From: Streptococcus sp.
GTDB lineage: Bacteria; Bacillota; Bacilli; Lactobacillales; Streptococcaceae
Direction: 5' to 3'
NCBI GenBank assembly: GCA_030528055.1
Contig: JAUMZQ010000011.1
Coordinates: 30,387-94,386 of the forward strand
Length of the DNA: 64,000 nt
In this document: positions 1 to 9,728 of the stretch, in pieces
How the letters are laid out: the number at the start of each line of letters is the position of its first letter
How positions within the stretch are numbered: the first letter of the stretch is position 1
Program-made: the position numbers and the translations under genes
Notes under the pieces: generated by a model
Told to the model about the DNA's origin: nothing
What the model saw: the letters and a program-made list of their open reading frames with translations, nothing else
Database searches by the model: none

Positions 1-105
1 AAAGACATCAGCTAACTCACTACGTTTTAATTCCACAATACCGGATTGAGCTAAAATTTCTTTGATATACTCTTCAATACTGTCTGATGTATTTTTCACG
101 CTCAT
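1..105 (-). CDS. ctsR: CtsR stress-gene repressor, 5' part only
   Basis: The first 35 codons of a minus-strand gene are present and the rest lies beyond the left edge. The translation contains NTSDSIEEYIKE and KRSELAD, the conserved start of the CtsR winged-helix repressor. CtsR represses clp protease and chaperone genes (clpC, clpP, clpE, groE) in Gram-positive bacteria and is usually followed by clpC, which would be outside this window. The start is supported by GAGAGGA seven bases upstream of the ATG. The promoter carries a CtsR-type repeat, so the gene is probably autoregulated. Confidence 0.9.
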   Translation of the reverse strand, partial: MSVKNTSDSIEEYIKEILAQSGIVELKRSELADVF

Positions 106-184
106 TCAATCCTCTCTAGCATCCGAAATCTGAATGAATCTTTTTAAGTTTTGAAACAAATCATTCATTCTATTCTTATTCTGC

Positions 185-230
185 ATTGACTATCTTTGAC
201 TATTATACCGAAATTCTTCTTATTTTGAAA
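185..230 (-). promoter_or_regulatory. ctsR promoter with CtsR operator
   Basis: Read on the minus strand, AGTCAAA-GAT-AGTCAAT (185-201) matches the CtsR heptad direct repeat (GTCAAA-type halves, three-base spacer). It sits just downstream of a TATAAT box (202-207); a weak TTTCAA (225-230) lies 17 bases further upstream. Overlap of operator with the transcription start fits autorepression. I see no gene in the rest of 231-373, only AT-rich sequence. Confidence 0.8.
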
Positions 231-373
231 GAAAAAGGATGATTTGGAAGGAATACTTACCATTGATAGTTATAAAATAAGACATTGCACTCCAAGGAAA
301 ACTAAAAACAGGACAATTTTAAGTAACAAAGTAGTTCAATTATTTTTACTATTTCATAAGGAAGCTCTAGACG

Positions 374-414
374 AAAATAAAAAAGAAACCTAGACCAGAT
401 TTCTTTTTTATTTT
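374..414. terminator. bidirectional terminator after patAB
   Basis: A perfect 15-base stem (374-388 with 400-414) and an 11-base loop, with A-run and T-run arms. It lies directly after the stop codon of the minus-strand ABC exporter gene. Confidence 0.8.
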
Positions 415-425
415 ATAAACATATG

Positions 426-2195
426 CTATTCAAATACAAATTGATTGTGATACAATTCAGCGTAAAAACCATTTAATTTCAACAGTTCGTGATGATTGCC
501 TTGTTCAATCACTTCTCCGTCTTTTAGAACGATGATTTGATCGGCATTTAGAATGGTTTTAAGGCGATGGGCAATGACAAAACTAGTTCGACCAGCAACA
601 GCAACTTCCATCGCTTGTTGCAATCTACTTTCTGTAACGGTATCTACATTAGAGGTCGCTTCGTCTAAAATCAAAATTTGTGGATTTGTCAATAAAGTCC
701 GAGCAATCGAAATTAGTTGCTTTTGTCCTGTTGAAAAAATTGTCTGTTCATCATCCACCACAGTATCATACTTATCAGGCAAACTATCAATATAGTCATG
801 AATATGAGTAGCTCGTGCTACCTTTTCCACTGATTCTTGACTAGCATTAGGAAGTCCGAATGCAATATTGTCTCGAATGGTTCCTGTAAATAACACTGAA
901 TCTTGCAAAACAATTCCAATCTTACTTCTAAGACTAGCTAAATCATATTCTAGAATATCTTGACCGTCAAACTCAATGCTTCCTTTGTCAACATCATAAA
1001 AACGATTCAAAAGATTCATAATAGTGGTTTTCCCCGAACCCGTAGGACCAACTACTGCTATCATTTTCCCCTTTGGAGCAGAGATACTAACATCTGTTAA
1101 AATAGGATTTTTACCATCATAGGAGAAAGAAATATTCTTTATTTCAACACCTTTTTTTAATTCTAAAAATTTCGGAGCATTTTGAGGGCGAATTTCCTCA
1201 GGTGCATCAAATAATTCCTGAACACGACTTACTCCAGTAAAAGCTAATTGTAAACTTCCCCAACTGGCAGCAATTTGAATGATGGGTTGATAGTACTGTT
1301 GAGAAAATTGTGAAAAAGTTGTAATCAAACCAATAGCTGTAGCTATTTCTATATTTCCTCGGTCAATCAACAAAACCGTTCCCAAAAAGATAACCACTGC
1401 TGTATTGATAAGACTTAGCCCGTTCATAATTGGAAATAGAAGCCCCGAAAACAGCCGTCCCTTAAAAGTAGCCGAGCGAACCTTGTTGTTTTGCTCTACA
1501 AAGCCTTCAACAACTTCCTTTTGCATACCTTGAACAATGATAATTTTTTGGGCTGAAATCATTTCGTCCATATAAGCATTGAGCTTGCCCACTTCTTTTT
1601 GCTGTAAATCTGTATATTTCCGTGCTAAGCGAATCACAACCACCAAAATCAAAAAAGCTATTGGTGTACTAGCTATTGTTATCCAGGCAAGAGTAGCATT
1701 TCGGAAAAACATGATAACAACTAGCTCTATATAGAGGAAGAGATTGATAATGACCTGTGCCATGTTTTCATTCAAAGCTTGAAGAATGTTGTCCAAGTCA
1801 CTGGTGAAACGAGAAAGGATATCACCATCTTGGTGCTTATCAAAAAAGGATAAAGTTAAGGTAGATAATTTTCCAAACAAGCCTTTGCGCATCTCATCTG
1901 TAGAATATGAAATCGTTCGTGAAACTACTGTCATATAAATAAGGTTAGAAATAACGATACAAACAAAAGCAAGGAGCAACGACCCCATTAGAGAATTAAA
2001 ATTTGTCCAGATAGACGCGGTATCTTTCTTATCAAGGAAAGCCTGCCCTAGTCGCACTAACTCTTCTGTTGCTTTCCCGATAAAAATTGGAAATAAAACT
2101 TGTGAAATCGTAGAAATAAAGATTAATGCAATTACAATGACAAAGGAAAGTTTGTATTTTTTAAAATACAACCAAAAAAATGAACCGATTTTCAT
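426..2195 (-). CDS. patB: ABC exporter half-transporter, PatB-like
   Basis: This is a 589-residue half-transporter with an N-terminal six-helix membrane domain (about residues 1-310) and a C-terminal ATPase. Walker A is GPTGSGKTT, Walker B ILILDEATS with the catalytic Glu, and the switch motif VIAHRL has its His. The signature motif is altered (STGQ in place of SGGQ). With its partner upstream it should form a heterodimeric multidrug exporter; size and pairing match PatAB/SatAB, which export fluoroquinolones in streptococci, though the substrate here is inferred. The ATG at 2195 lies one base after the partner's stop codon and has GGAAAGGAAG before it. A longer frame upstream overlaps the partner and lacks a ribosome site. 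Confidence 0.65.
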   Translation of the reverse strand: MKIGSFFWLYFKKYKLSFVIVIALIFISTISQVLFPIFIGKATEELVRLGQAFLDKKDTASIWTNFNSLMGSLLLAFVCIVISNLIYMTVVSRTISYSTDEMRKGLFGKLSTLTLSFFDKHQDGDILSRFTSDLDNILQALNENMAQVIINLFLYIELVVIMFFRNATLAWITIASTPIAFLILVVVIRLARKYTDLQQKEVGKLNAYMDEMISAQKIIIVQGMQKEVVEGFVEQNNKVRSATFKGRLFSGLLFPIMNGLSLINTAVVIFLGTVLLIDRGNIEIATAIGLITTFSQFSQQYYQPIIQIAASWGSLQLAFTGVSRVQELFDAPEEIRPQNAPKFLELKKGVEIKNISFSYDGKNPILTDVSISAPKGKMIAVVGPTGSGKTTIMNLLNRFYDVDKGSIEFDGQDILEYDLASLRSKIGIVLQDSVLFTGTIRDNIAFGLPNASQESVEKVARATHIHDYIDSLPDKYDTVVDDEQTIFSTGQKQLISIARTLLTNPQILILDEATSNVDTVTESRLQQAMEVAVAGRTSFVIAHRLKTILNADQIIVLKDGEVIEQGNHHELLKLNGFYAELYHNQFVFE

Positions 2196-2196
2196 A

Positions 2197-3903
2197 TTAT
2201 TCTTCCTTTCCTTTTTGAGTGTTGTAAATTTCACGATAAATAGCATTTGTTGCAAGTAACTCTGAATGTGTCCCTTGCCCAACCAGTTGTCCTTGATCCA
2301 TTACAAGAATCTTGTCTGCATGAATAACTGAACTGATTTTTTGGGCAATCATAATCGTTGTTGTCCCTTTTAAATCCTTACTTAAAGCTTCTTGAACTAA
2401 TTTTTCAGATCTAGCATCTAGAGCAGAAGTTGAATCATCCAATATTAAGATAGTTGGTTTATTGACCAGACCTCGAGCAATGGATAATCGTTGTTTCTGT
2501 CCACCAGAAAAATTATTTCCTCGTTCTTCAACTAAGCTATCATAACCATTTTCCATTCGATTGATAAACTCACTAGCCTGAGCCATCTGAGAAGCTTTCT
2601 CTATATCTGAAAAAGACTGTTGTTTTTTACCCTGTCCCAGATTTTCAGCAATAGTTCCACTAAACAGAATGGCTTTTTGAAGGACAATCGAAATATTTTT
2701 ACGCAAGCTTTCTTGACTCAAATCGCGTAAATCCTTACCACCGATGAGTATCTTTCCTTTTTGGGGATCAAACAGTCTTGGAATAAGTTGGGCTAGCGTT
2801 GATTTCCCTGAACCCGTAGCTCCAACAATCCCAATCATTTCTCCAGCTTGAACATCAAAGGTAATATCTTTTAAGATAGGCTCATTATCCAGAGGGTAGG
2901 TGAAGGTAACTTGTTCAAAAGAAATAGTTCCTGCCAACTCTTCTACTGTTCCTTCTTTAAAGGTCATGGTAGGTTCAGTAGCTAAAATTTCATTAAGGCG
3001 TCTAATGGAAATCATTGCCCTAGTTACTGTATTTCCAAAAAAACCAATCATGATAATCGTAAAGATAATCTGAATTAAGTAAGCAACAAAAGAAGCAATA
3101 GAGCTTACCACACTAGAATCTGATTGAATCATGCCAGATAAAAACCAAATGGTAAAACAGATAGCACCGTAGCCAATGAACATCATCAGTGGTTCTAAGA
3201 TAGAAAACGTGTAGCCAATAAATAGATTTTGATCTAACAGTTGGTTAGAGACAGCAGTAAACTTTTGATACTCTGCTTCTTCTTGGACAAACGATTTCAC
3301 AACGCGAATCCCACGTAAATTTTCTTTTGCGACAGCATTTATTTTTTCTATCAATACCTGAAATATTTCAAATCTAGGGCTCAGTATTCTCATGATAAAA
3401 GCCATTAAACCACCTATCAAGACAAGGACAAGTAGAATTAACCACCACAATACTGGCAATGTAACAATCGCTAAAATAATAGCACCTATCAGTAAAATCG
3501 GCAGGCGCAAAATCACTTGAAATAACAGCATGGTCAGATTTTGTATTTGATTAATGTCATTGGTCATGCGGACAACCAGATTACCTGAATTAAACTGTTC
3601 AATATTGGCATAAGAGAAAGTTTGAATCTTTCTGAAAGTATCTTCTCTCAAGTCAGATGACAATGATTGGGCTATATAGGCCGCCAAAGTAACATTGATT
3701 CCTCCAGCAACCAAACCTACTAGTGAAAAACCAATCAACCAAGCTCCTATCCTATATATTTCATGGTGTTCCTTTTCTTGCAAAGATACCAATACTTGTT
3801 TTAAAAGCAGCGGCTGAAATAAAGAGCTAGCTATTATGAGTGATGTCATAAGAACAGAAGCAATCACAAAGTATTTATAGCGGAATAATTTTTTAAAATA
3901 CAT
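2197..3903 (-). CDS. patA: ABC exporter half-transporter, PatA-like
   Basis: This is a 568-residue half-transporter with a six-helix membrane domain followed by an ATPase domain. Walker A is GATGSGKST and the signature FSGGQKQRLS is canonical. The Walker B end is ILILDDSTS, with Asp instead of the catalytic Glu, and the switch residue is Gln (MIAQKIS) instead of His. This half therefore contributes the degenerate ATP site, while its signature completes the active site made with the downstream partner, as in known asymmetric heterodimers such as TM287/288. It is the first gene of a two-gene operon with a one-base gap. PatA of pneumococcus is of similar size. Family is certain; the PatA name is inferred from size and pairing. 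Confidence 0.65.
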   Translation of the reverse strand: MYFKKLFRYKYFVIASVLMTSLIIASSLFQPLLLKQVLVSLQEKEHHEIYRIGAWLIGFSLVGLVAGGINVTLAAYIAQSLSSDLREDTFRKIQTFSYANIEQFNSGNLVVRMTNDINQIQNLTMLLFQVILRLPILLIGAIILAIVTLPVLWWLILLVLVLIGGLMAFIMRILSPRFEIFQVLIEKINAVAKENLRGIRVVKSFVQEEAEYQKFTAVSNQLLDQNLFIGYTFSILEPLMMFIGYGAICFTIWFLSGMIQSDSSVVSSIASFVAYLIQIIFTIIMIGFFGNTVTRAMISIRRLNEILATEPTMTFKEGTVEELAGTISFEQVTFTYPLDNEPILKDITFDVQAGEMIGIVGATGSGKSTLAQLIPRLFDPQKGKILIGGKDLRDLSQESLRKNISIVLQKAILFSGTIAENLGQGKKQQSFSDIEKASQMAQASEFINRMENGYDSLVEERGNNFSGGQKQRLSIARGLVNKPTILILDDSTSALDARSEKLVQEALSKDLKGTTTIMIAQKISSVIHADKILVMDQGQLVGQGTHSELLATNAIYREIYNTQKGKEE

Positions 3904-3944
3904 CTCTTATCTTACCTTTTATAACGGATTGTGTGTTACTGTTA

Positions 3945-3973
3945 ATAGTATATTATAGATAAAACTATGTCAA
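3945..3973 (-). promoter_or_regulatory. patAB promoter
   Basis: On the minus strand TTGACA (3968-3973) and TACTAT (3945-3950) are separated by 17 bases. They lie 42 bases upstream of the patA-like start, in the divergent gap with gpsA. Confidence 0.65.
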
Positions 3974-4042
3974 GTAAGAATTTTATTTCATTATATGATA
4001 AAATATAAGAAATCGCTCTATTAAATAAAGCAAGGAGAAACT

Positions 4043-5062
4043 ATGGATAAACAACGAGTTGCTGTTGTTGGCCCCGGTTCTTGGGGAACAGCTCTGTCGC
4101 AAGTATTAAACGATAATGGTCATGAAGTTCGTATCTGGGGAAATATCCCTGATCAGATTAATGAAATCAATGAAAATCACACGAACAAACGCTACTTCAA
4201 AAATATCGTTTTAGATGAAAAAATCAAGGCTTATCACAAGTTAGAAGAAGCTCTAGAAAATGTTGACGCCGTCCTTTTTGTTGTGCCAACAAAAGTTAGT
4301 CGCTTGGTTGCCAAACAAGTCGCTCAATTTCTAGACCACAAAGTGACAATCATGCATGCTTCTAAAGGGCTAGAACCAGATACACATGAACGAATTTCTA
4401 CAATTTTAGAAGAGGAGATTCCTGCTGAACTTCGAAGCGAAATCGTTGTCGTCTCAGGACCTAGTCATGCGGAAGAAACAATTATCCGTGATATTACTTT
4501 AATTACAGCCGCTTCCAAAGATTTGGCTACAGCAAAATACGTTCAAGAACTATTCAGCAATCATTACTTCCGACTTTATACCAATTCTGATGTTATAGGA
4601 GTGGAAACAGCTGGTGCTTTAAAAAATATCATTGCAGTCGGCGCTGGTGCGCTTCACGGACTAGGATATGGTGATAATGCTAAAGCGGCTATCATCACTA
4701 GAGGCCTAGCAGAAATTACACGACTCGGTGTTCAACTGGGTGCTAATCCATTGACCTACAGTGGCTTATCTGGTGTCGGAGACTTGATTGTCACAGGAAC
4801 TTCTATTCACTCACGAAACTGGAGAGCTGGTGATGCTCTAGGACGTGGTGAAAAATTAGCTGATATTGAAAAAAATATGGGAATGGTCATTGAAGGTATT
4901 TCTACCACCAAAGCTGCCTATGAGCTGGCACAAGAACAGAAAGTCTATATGCCGATTACTCAGGCAATCTATAAAGTCATTTATCAAGATTATGATATAA
5001 AAGAAGCCATCAGTGAAATCATGAACAATGAATTCAAGGCTGAAAATGAATGGTCTAAATAA
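4043..5062 (+). CDS. gpsA: NAD(P)-dependent glycerol-3-phosphate dehydrogenase
   Basis: The 339-residue protein reduces dihydroxyacetone phosphate to sn-glycerol 3-phosphate for membrane lipid and teichoic acid synthesis in the cytoplasm. The N-terminal nucleotide-binding loop reads [18 protein letters not shown] and SGPSHAEE are typical GpsA motifs, and the catalytic Lys lies in [18 protein letters not shown] precedes the ATG by a normal distance. Length is as usual for streptococcal GpsA. galU follows after 25 bases, an arrangement common in streptococci, so the two are probably co-transcribed. Confidence 0.95.
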   Translation: MDKQRVAVVGPGSWGTALSQVLNDNGHEVRIWGNIPDQINEINENHTNKRYFKNIVLDEKIKAYHKLEEALENVDAVLFVVPTKVSRLVAKQVAQFLDHKVTIMHASKGLEPDTHERISTILEEEIPAELRSEIVVVSGPSHAEETIIRDITLITAASKDLATAKYVQELFSNHYFRLYTNSDVIGVETAGALKNIIAVGAGALHGLGYGDNAKAAIITRGLAEITRLGVQLGANPLTYSGLSGVGDLIVTGTSIHSRNWRAGDALGRGEKLADIEKNMGMVIEGISTTKAAYELAQEQKVYMPITQAIYKVIYQDYDIKEAISEIMNNEFKAENEWSK

Positions 5063-5087
5063 TATATATTCGTAAAAGGAGTACATT

Positions 5088-5996
5088 ATGTCAAAAGTAA
5101 AAAAAGCTGTCATTCCTGCAGCAGGTTTGGGAACTCGCTTTCTTCCAGCTACTAAAGCTCTAGCTAAGGAAATGCTCCCCATTGTTGATAAACCAACTAT
5201 CCAATTTATCGTCGAAGAAGCTTTAAAATCTGGAATTGATGATATTTTAGTTGTTACCGGTAAATCAAAACGATCTATCGAGGATCATTTCGATTCAAAT
5301 TTTGAGTTGGAGTATAACCTTAAGGAAAAAGGAAAACATGATTTATTAAAACTTGTGGATGAAACAACAGGCATTGGGCTACACTTTATCCGTCAAAGCC
5401 ATCCTCAAGGATTGGGAGATGCTGTCTTACAAGCAAAAGCTTTTGTGGGAAATGAACCCTTTATCGTCATGCTAGGAGATGATCTCATGGACATCACTAA
5501 TGACAAAGCTGTTCCCTTAACCAAGCAACTCATTGATGATTACAGTGTTACTCACGCCTCAACTATCGCAGTCATGCAGGTTCCTCACGATGAAGTTTCT
5601 GCTTATGGTGTGATTTCTCCTCAAGGAGAAGGTGTCAATGGTCTTTATAGTGTAGAAACATTCGTTGAAAAACCAAACCCAGAAGATGCTCCTAGTGACC
5701 TAGCTATTATTGGACGCTATCTGTTAACTCCAGAAATTTTTGATATTTTGGAAAAACAAGAACCAGGAGCTGGCAATGAAATTCAATTAACCGACGCTAT
5801 CGATACACTCAATAAAACACAGAGAGTTTTTGCACGCGAATTTAAGGGCGATCGCTATGACGTCGGAAATAAATTTGGTTTCATGAAAACTTCTATCGAC
5901 TATGCTTTAAAACATCCTCAAGTGAAAGAAGAACTGGAACAATATATCATTGACTTAGGAAAAAAATTAGACAAATCAAATAAAACTGAAAAATAG
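5088..5996 (+). CDS. galU: UTP-glucose-1-phosphate uridylyltransferase
   Basis: The 302-residue enzyme makes UDP-glucose from UTP and glucose 1-phosphate, the donor for glycolipids and capsule or other polysaccharides. The nucleotidyltransferase signature [14 protein letters not shown] is at residues 11-24, followed by [10 protein letters not shown], and GDDLMD provides the metal-binding Asp. It lies 25 bases after gpsA with AAAAGGAG before the ATG. Length and sequence are typical of the streptococcal enzyme (GalU, called HasC in some species). Confidence 0.95.
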   Translation: MSKVKKAVIPAAGLGTRFLPATKALAKEMLPIVDKPTIQFIVEEALKSGIDDILVVTGKSKRSIEDHFDSNFELEYNLKEKGKHDLLKLVDETTGIGLHFIRQSHPQGLGDAVLQAKAFVGNEPFIVMLGDDLMDITNDKAVPLTKQLIDDYSVTHASTIAVMQVPHDEVSAYGVISPQGEGVNGLYSVETFVEKPNPEDAPSDLAIIGRYLLTPEIFDILEKQEPGAGNEIQLTDAIDTLNKTQRVFAREFKGDRYDVGNKFGFMKTSIDYALKHPQVKEELEQYIIDLGKKLDKSNKTEK

Positions 5997-6052
5997 GGTT
6001 GCCATACTTCAGTAGCTAACTCACTCACTAAATGATTATACGGAGGTAAATC

Positions 6053-6739
6053 ATGATGAAATTTATAATTGATGAAAGTCTCACAGATCTTGGAATTAAA
6101 AATGTGGTCATTGGCGTCGCCAAAAATGTTGATCCACATGCTCCTTTATCCGCTTCATTTTTGGAAAAGCAAAAAGAAATGGAAAAGTGGGCTTTGAATT
6201 GCGACATAGATGAAGTATCTGATAGTTCAGTCATTCAAGGCTACAAAGATTTGTTGCAAAGCGTCGGACGCAGTGTCAAGAAGAATCCTCCTACTGTTTT
6301 GGCCCTCATTCGGAATATTCGACGTCGTGGCTCTATCCCGCACATTAACAGTGTTATTGACATTTACAATGTTGAATCTTTGCATTCTTTATTAGCTATT
6401 GGTGGGCATGATTTGGATAAAATAGAGGAACAAATTGAGTTTACTGTTAGCCAAAAAGAAGACGTTTTTCTACCGATTTTATCTACGGAAAAACACGTTT
6501 CTCCCACAGATCACGTTTATCGTGATAAAAAAGGGATTCTAGCATGGTTGGATGTTCGTGACGGAGAACATTATAAATTTGACGACGATACAAAAAATGC
6601 CATTTTTATTATTCAAGGAAATGCTCATACATCTGTTGAAATGCGTCTAGAAGCACTTAAGCGAATTGAAAAAGATTTGGCAGAATGTATGCCAAACTTG
6701 AAATTTGAAACGTACGTCATTCATCCAGAAAAAGAATAA
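6053..6739 (+). CDS. Free-standing B3/B4 tRNA-binding-domain protein (first copy)
   Basis: This 228-residue protein is related to the B3/B4 domain found in the beta subunit of phenylalanyl-tRNA synthetase (COG3382 type). Recognisable features are an NSVIDIYN segment, matching the family's N-x(3)-D-x-Y-N core, and a C-terminal IFIIQGN strand. In PheT this domain holds the editing site that hydrolyses Tyr-tRNA(Phe); the role of the stand-alone protein is not established. GGAGG precedes the ATG by seven bases; a second ATG follows immediately and could also serve. It lies 56 bases after galU on the same strand. A divergent relative is encoded at 9729-10439. Confidence 0.7.
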   Translation: MMKFIIDESLTDLGIKNVVIGVAKNVDPHAPLSASFLEKQKEMEKWALNCDIDEVSDSSVIQGYKDLLQSVGRSVKKNPPTVLALIRNIRRRGSIPHINSVIDIYNVESLHSLLAIGGHDLDKIEEQIEFTVSQKEDVFLPILSTEKHVSPTDHVYRDKKGILAWLDVRDGEHYKFDDDTKNAIFIIQGNAHTSVEMRLEALKRIEKDLAECMPNLKFETYVIHPEKE

Positions 6740-6806
6740 TGTAAAAAAGTAGTTTATAATGCAAGAAGTGAGTTTCTTGTTTGAAAATATTTCAGCTCTA
6801 ATAAAG

Positions 6807-6843
6807 AAAAACAAGACCATGCCTAGTAGCACATCCTGTTTTT
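6807..6843. terminator. terminator between convergent genes
   Basis: AAAAACAAGA (6807-6816) pairs with TCCTGTTTTT (6834-6843) with one mismatch, between the B3/B4 gene and the convergent rhomboid gene. Confidence 0.5.
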
Positions 6844-6859
6844 TGTCATCCAAAGAATA

Positions 6860-7534
6860 TTAAAGTCTTGGGAGAAAAACCAATAAAATAGCCAATACAA
6901 GATACACTATTAAGGCTAACCAACTCCGTGTTTCTCCAAAAACCTTCCCTTCATAGCGAATAGGAAAAATAAAGGCACATAAGACTCCACCAACCAAGCC
7001 ACCTAAGTGCCCAGCCAGACTAATTCCCGGTAAAAAACTAAATACAATATTGATTAGAAGCAACTCAAAGTAAGCTTTCCCTAAATGTTGAATCTCTGGA
7101 TTTCTAGAAGCATAACGGAGAGTAACAATTGTTGAAAATAATCCAAACAATGACGTTGAAGCTCCTGCCGAGATACTATCTGGGCTAAAAAATAGAACAA
7201 ACAGATTGCCCATTATTCCTGACAAGAGATAAACAACCAGAAAATTTAAGGAACCAAAAATACGTTCTGCTTGTTTCCCAACAAAGAAAAGCGTCAGACT
7301 ATTCAGAAGAATGTGCTCTAGCCTAATATGAACAAAAATAGCTGCTACTATCCGCCAAATTTGACTAAATTCTTGGTTGATCTCTCTTCCATAAACACCA
7401 CCAAAATCATAGATTGTTTGTGATGTGGCCTCAAATGTACCACTTTGAAAGAACATCAACACAAAAACAAGAACTGTAATAATGATTAAACTACTTGTTA
7501 CTGGATAGTCCTTATCATAAATTTTAAACCGCAT
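6860..7534 (-). CDS. Rhomboid family intramembrane serine protease
   Basis: This 224-residue polytopic membrane protein has about seven hydrophobic segments. The nucleophile motif is GASTSLFG (Ser in the fourth helix) and the partner His is in AGHLGGLVGG. HIRLEHILLNSLTL supplies the HxxxN motif of helix two. These are the residues that define active rhomboids of the GluP/YqgP type, though the extra N-terminal cytoplasmic domain of YqgP is absent. Substrates cannot be read from sequence. GAGG lies seven bases before the ATG. In pneumococcus a 5-formyltetrahydrofolate cyclo-ligase gene neighbours this one as I recall, but it is not found here. Confidence 0.9.
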   Translation of the reverse strand: MRFKIYDKDYPVTSSLIIITVLVFVLMFFQSGTFEATSQTIYDFGGVYGREINQEFSQIWRIVAAIFVHIRLEHILLNSLTLFFVGKQAERIFGSLNFLVVYLLSGIMGNLFVLFFSPDSISAGASTSLFGLFSTIVTLRYASRNPEIQHLGKAYFELLLINIVFSFLPGISLAGHLGGLVGGVLCAFIFPIRYEGKVFGETRSWLALIVYLVLAILLVFLPRL

Positions 7535-7607
7535 CGTTTCAAACCTCTTTTATATTCTACACTCCAACATCTTGATAATTCTATCTTTCAGTCATGTCCA
7601 TTTATGT

Positions 7608-7641
7608 ATAAAAAGAAAACAGTTGCTTTTATCCAAGCAAC
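7608..7641 (-). terminator. terminator after dapL-type deacetylase gene
   Basis: Seven-base stem GTTGCTT/AAGCAAC (7622-7628 with 7635-7641) followed on the minus strand by a T-rich run. It lies just after the stop codon at 7651. Confidence 0.65.
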
Positions 7642-7650
7642 CAATCTTCT

Positions 7651-8778
7651 TTATTCATTCCCTTTTTTCTGCAGAAATTTCCCAATCTTCTCAATAGCAA
7701 AGGGCAATGCTGCCTCATCTGGACTCATTTTAGGATGATGAAGGGCAAAGGGGCTATCCACTCCTAGCCAGAACATCACACCTCTTGTTTTACTTAAGAG
7801 GTAACCAAAATCTTCTCCGGTCATCGCTGGCAAGATATCAATTAAATTAACATCTTTTTCCTTCTCGAAAAAATCCATCAATTCTGTTGCCAACACTGCG
7901 TCATTTTCTACTGGCAGATAGCCTCCCTGCCTCAACTCCAAGTCAATGGTTACTCCAAAAGCATGAGCAACACCTTCTGCTATCTCACGCACACGTTTTT
8001 GAGTTAACAAGTTCATTTCTTGAGTCAAAGCTCGGATTGTTCCATGTAAGAAGGCGCTCTCTGCGATTACATTATTTGTTGTTCCTGCGTGCATGGAACC
8101 AAAGGTCACTACCGCTCCTTCTATTGGATCAACATTACGGCTCACAATAGTCTGGACTTGAGTTACAAAATAACTAGCTGCCACCAAAGCATCATTTGCC
8201 ATATGTGGAAAAGCGGCATGCCCTCCATTTCCCTTAAAGGTCAAGCGAATCTCGCAAGTTCCTGCAAAGAGAGTCCCTGTGTTAGTAGCAATGTCACCAA
8301 CTTTCAAATCTGGACGCACATGCAAGCCATAAAATTCGTCTGGTATCCACTCTCCAAATGCTCCATCTTCGTACATCAGCATACCACCAGCTTTATTTTC
8401 TTCAGCTGGTTGAAAAAGAAATAGAACATTATTTTTAGGTCGGTTTTGAAGCACGGTTTCAAGCAAACCCAAGGCAATCGTCATGTGCATATCGTGACCA
8501 CAGGCATGCATGCGTCCTTCATGCTCACTAACAAAATCTAAACCTGTTTCTTCTGCTATAGGTAAACCATCAATATCTGTCCGCCATCCGATTGTTTTAC
8601 TAGATGCAGTTCCCTCTACAAAGACAAGAATTCCTGTTTGCCAAGTTCGGATTTTAACAAATTCTAATCCAGCAGTTAGACTACCGATAATTTCCATCAG
8701 ATAGGTATGCGTTTTAAATTCTTCTAGACCGATTTCTGGGATTTGATGTAAAGTGCGTCGAATTGTCCGATAATCCAT
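7651..8778 (-). CDS. N-acetyldiaminopimelate deacetylase (M20 family)
   Basis: This 375-residue M20-type amidohydrolase has HACGHDMH as first metal motif, PAEE, and a further HHPK motif near the C-terminus. The family includes amino acid deacetylases, but the position 12 bases after dapH indicates removal of the acetyl group from N-acetyl-LL-diaminopimelate (EC 3.5.1.47), giving LL-diaminopimelate on the way to lysine. In streptococci the peptidoglycan uses lysine, so this supplies the cell wall. AAGGA lies seven bases before the ATG. The other pathway enzymes are not in this window. Confidence 0.85.
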   Translation of the reverse strand: MDYRTIRRTLHQIPEIGLEEFKTHTYLMEIIGSLTAGLEFVKIRTWQTGILVFVEGTASSKTIGWRTDIDGLPIAEETGLDFVSEHEGRMHACGHDMHMTIALGLLETVLQNRPKNNVLFLFQPAEENKAGGMLMYEDGAFGEWIPDEFYGLHVRPDLKVGDIATNTGTLFAGTCEIRLTFKGNGGHAAFPHMANDALVAASYFVTQVQTIVSRNVDPIEGAVVTFGSMHAGTTNNVIAESAFLHGTIRALTQEMNLLTQKRVREIAEGVAHAFGVTIDLELRQGGYLPVENDAVLATELMDFFEKEKDVNLIDILPAMTGEDFGYLLSKTRGVMFWLGVDSPFALHHPKMSPDEAALPFAIEKIGKFLQKKGNE

Positions 8779-8790
8779 TCTATTTTCCTT

Positions 8791-9489
8791 TTAAAGTGTT
8801 CTCAAGGCATCTTCCAATGCCGTTTTTTGTTGAGTTTGTTCATCAATTTCTTTGATAATACGCGCTGGTACACCTGCGACAACGACTTTTTCGGGAACAT
8901 CCTGAGTAACAACTGCTCCTGCTGCAACAACTGCTCCTGAACCAATTTGTACACCTTCAATCACAACCGCATTGGCACCGATTAACACATTGTCTCCAAC
9001 ACGTACAGGATCGGCACTAGCTGGCTCAATTACTCCAGCAAGAACAGCTCCTGCACCCACATGACTATTTTTTCCGACAATGGCACGTCCACCAAGAATT
9101 GCGCCCATGTCAATCATCGTTCCATCACCGATTTCTGCACCGATATTGATGACTGCACCCATCATAATCACTGCATTGTTTCCAATTTCTACCTGATCAC
9201 GAATGATAGCCCCAGGTTCAATCCGTGCATTAATAGTTCTTTTATCTAAAAGTGGAACTGCAGAATTGCGAGCGTCTTGTTCCACTACATAGTCTTTATT
9301 CTCTGTCAAACCTTTTAACAAGGGGGCAATTAAATCCCAATCACCAAATAATACATTCCCCAATTTTACAACGGAATCAGGAATCTCACCTGTTAATTCG
9401 CCTTCAAAAGTTACCTTAACATTGGTACTTTTTTTAGCATCTGAGATAAATTGGATAATTTCTTGAGCTGTCATTTTTGTTGCTGACAT
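8791..9489 (-). CDS. dapH: Tetrahydrodipicolinate N-acetyltransferase
   Basis: The 232-residue enzyme acetylates 2,3,4,5-tetrahydrodipicolinate in the acetylase branch of lysine synthesis. The C-terminal half is a left-handed beta helix of hexapeptide repeats (for example [15 protein letters not shown] and [18 protein letters not shown]), typical of trimeric acyltransferases, with an N-terminal domain [16 protein letters not shown] chose the ATG at 9489 because GAGGA lies six bases before it and the resulting length equals the usual 232 residues; an in-frame ATG six codons upstream lacks a site. It is co-transcribed with the deacetylase gene. Confidence 0.95.
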   Translation of the reverse strand: MSATKMTAQEIIQFISDAKKSTNVKVTFEGELTGEIPDSVVKLGNVLFGDWDLIAPLLKGLTENKDYVVEQDARNSAVPLLDKRTINARIEPGAIIRDQVEIGNNAVIMMGAVINIGAEIGDGTMIDMGAILGGRAIVGKNSHVGAGAVLAGVIEPASADPVRVGDNVLIGANAVVIEGVQIGSGAVVAAGAVVTQDVPEKVVVAGVPARIIKEIDEQTQQKTALEDALRTL

Positions 9490-9686
9490 GAGTGTTCCTC
9501 GTTTCATAGATTAGTATTAAAAAATATTATAACATAAAACTGAATATCATGGTAATTGTAAAAATTATAGTATTTTTTGAACATCATGTGTAATGAAAAA
9601 TAACTAGTAATAACTCAATAGTAGACAAGTAGCCACAACTAGAACCTTTTCAAACTAATTCATAAACTATTCTATCGCTCTCACCT

Positions 9687-9714
9687 AAAAAGAACAGGTT
9701 CCCCTGTTCTTTTT
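9687..9714 (-). terminator. terminator after second B3/B4 gene
   Basis: A perfect 12-base stem (9687-9698 with 9703-9714) and four-base loop TTCC with A/T-run ends, just after the stop codon at 9729. The sequence between here and dapH (9490-9686) shows no gene. Confidence 0.85.
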
Positions 9715-9728
9715 AAAGAGCTAACAGC

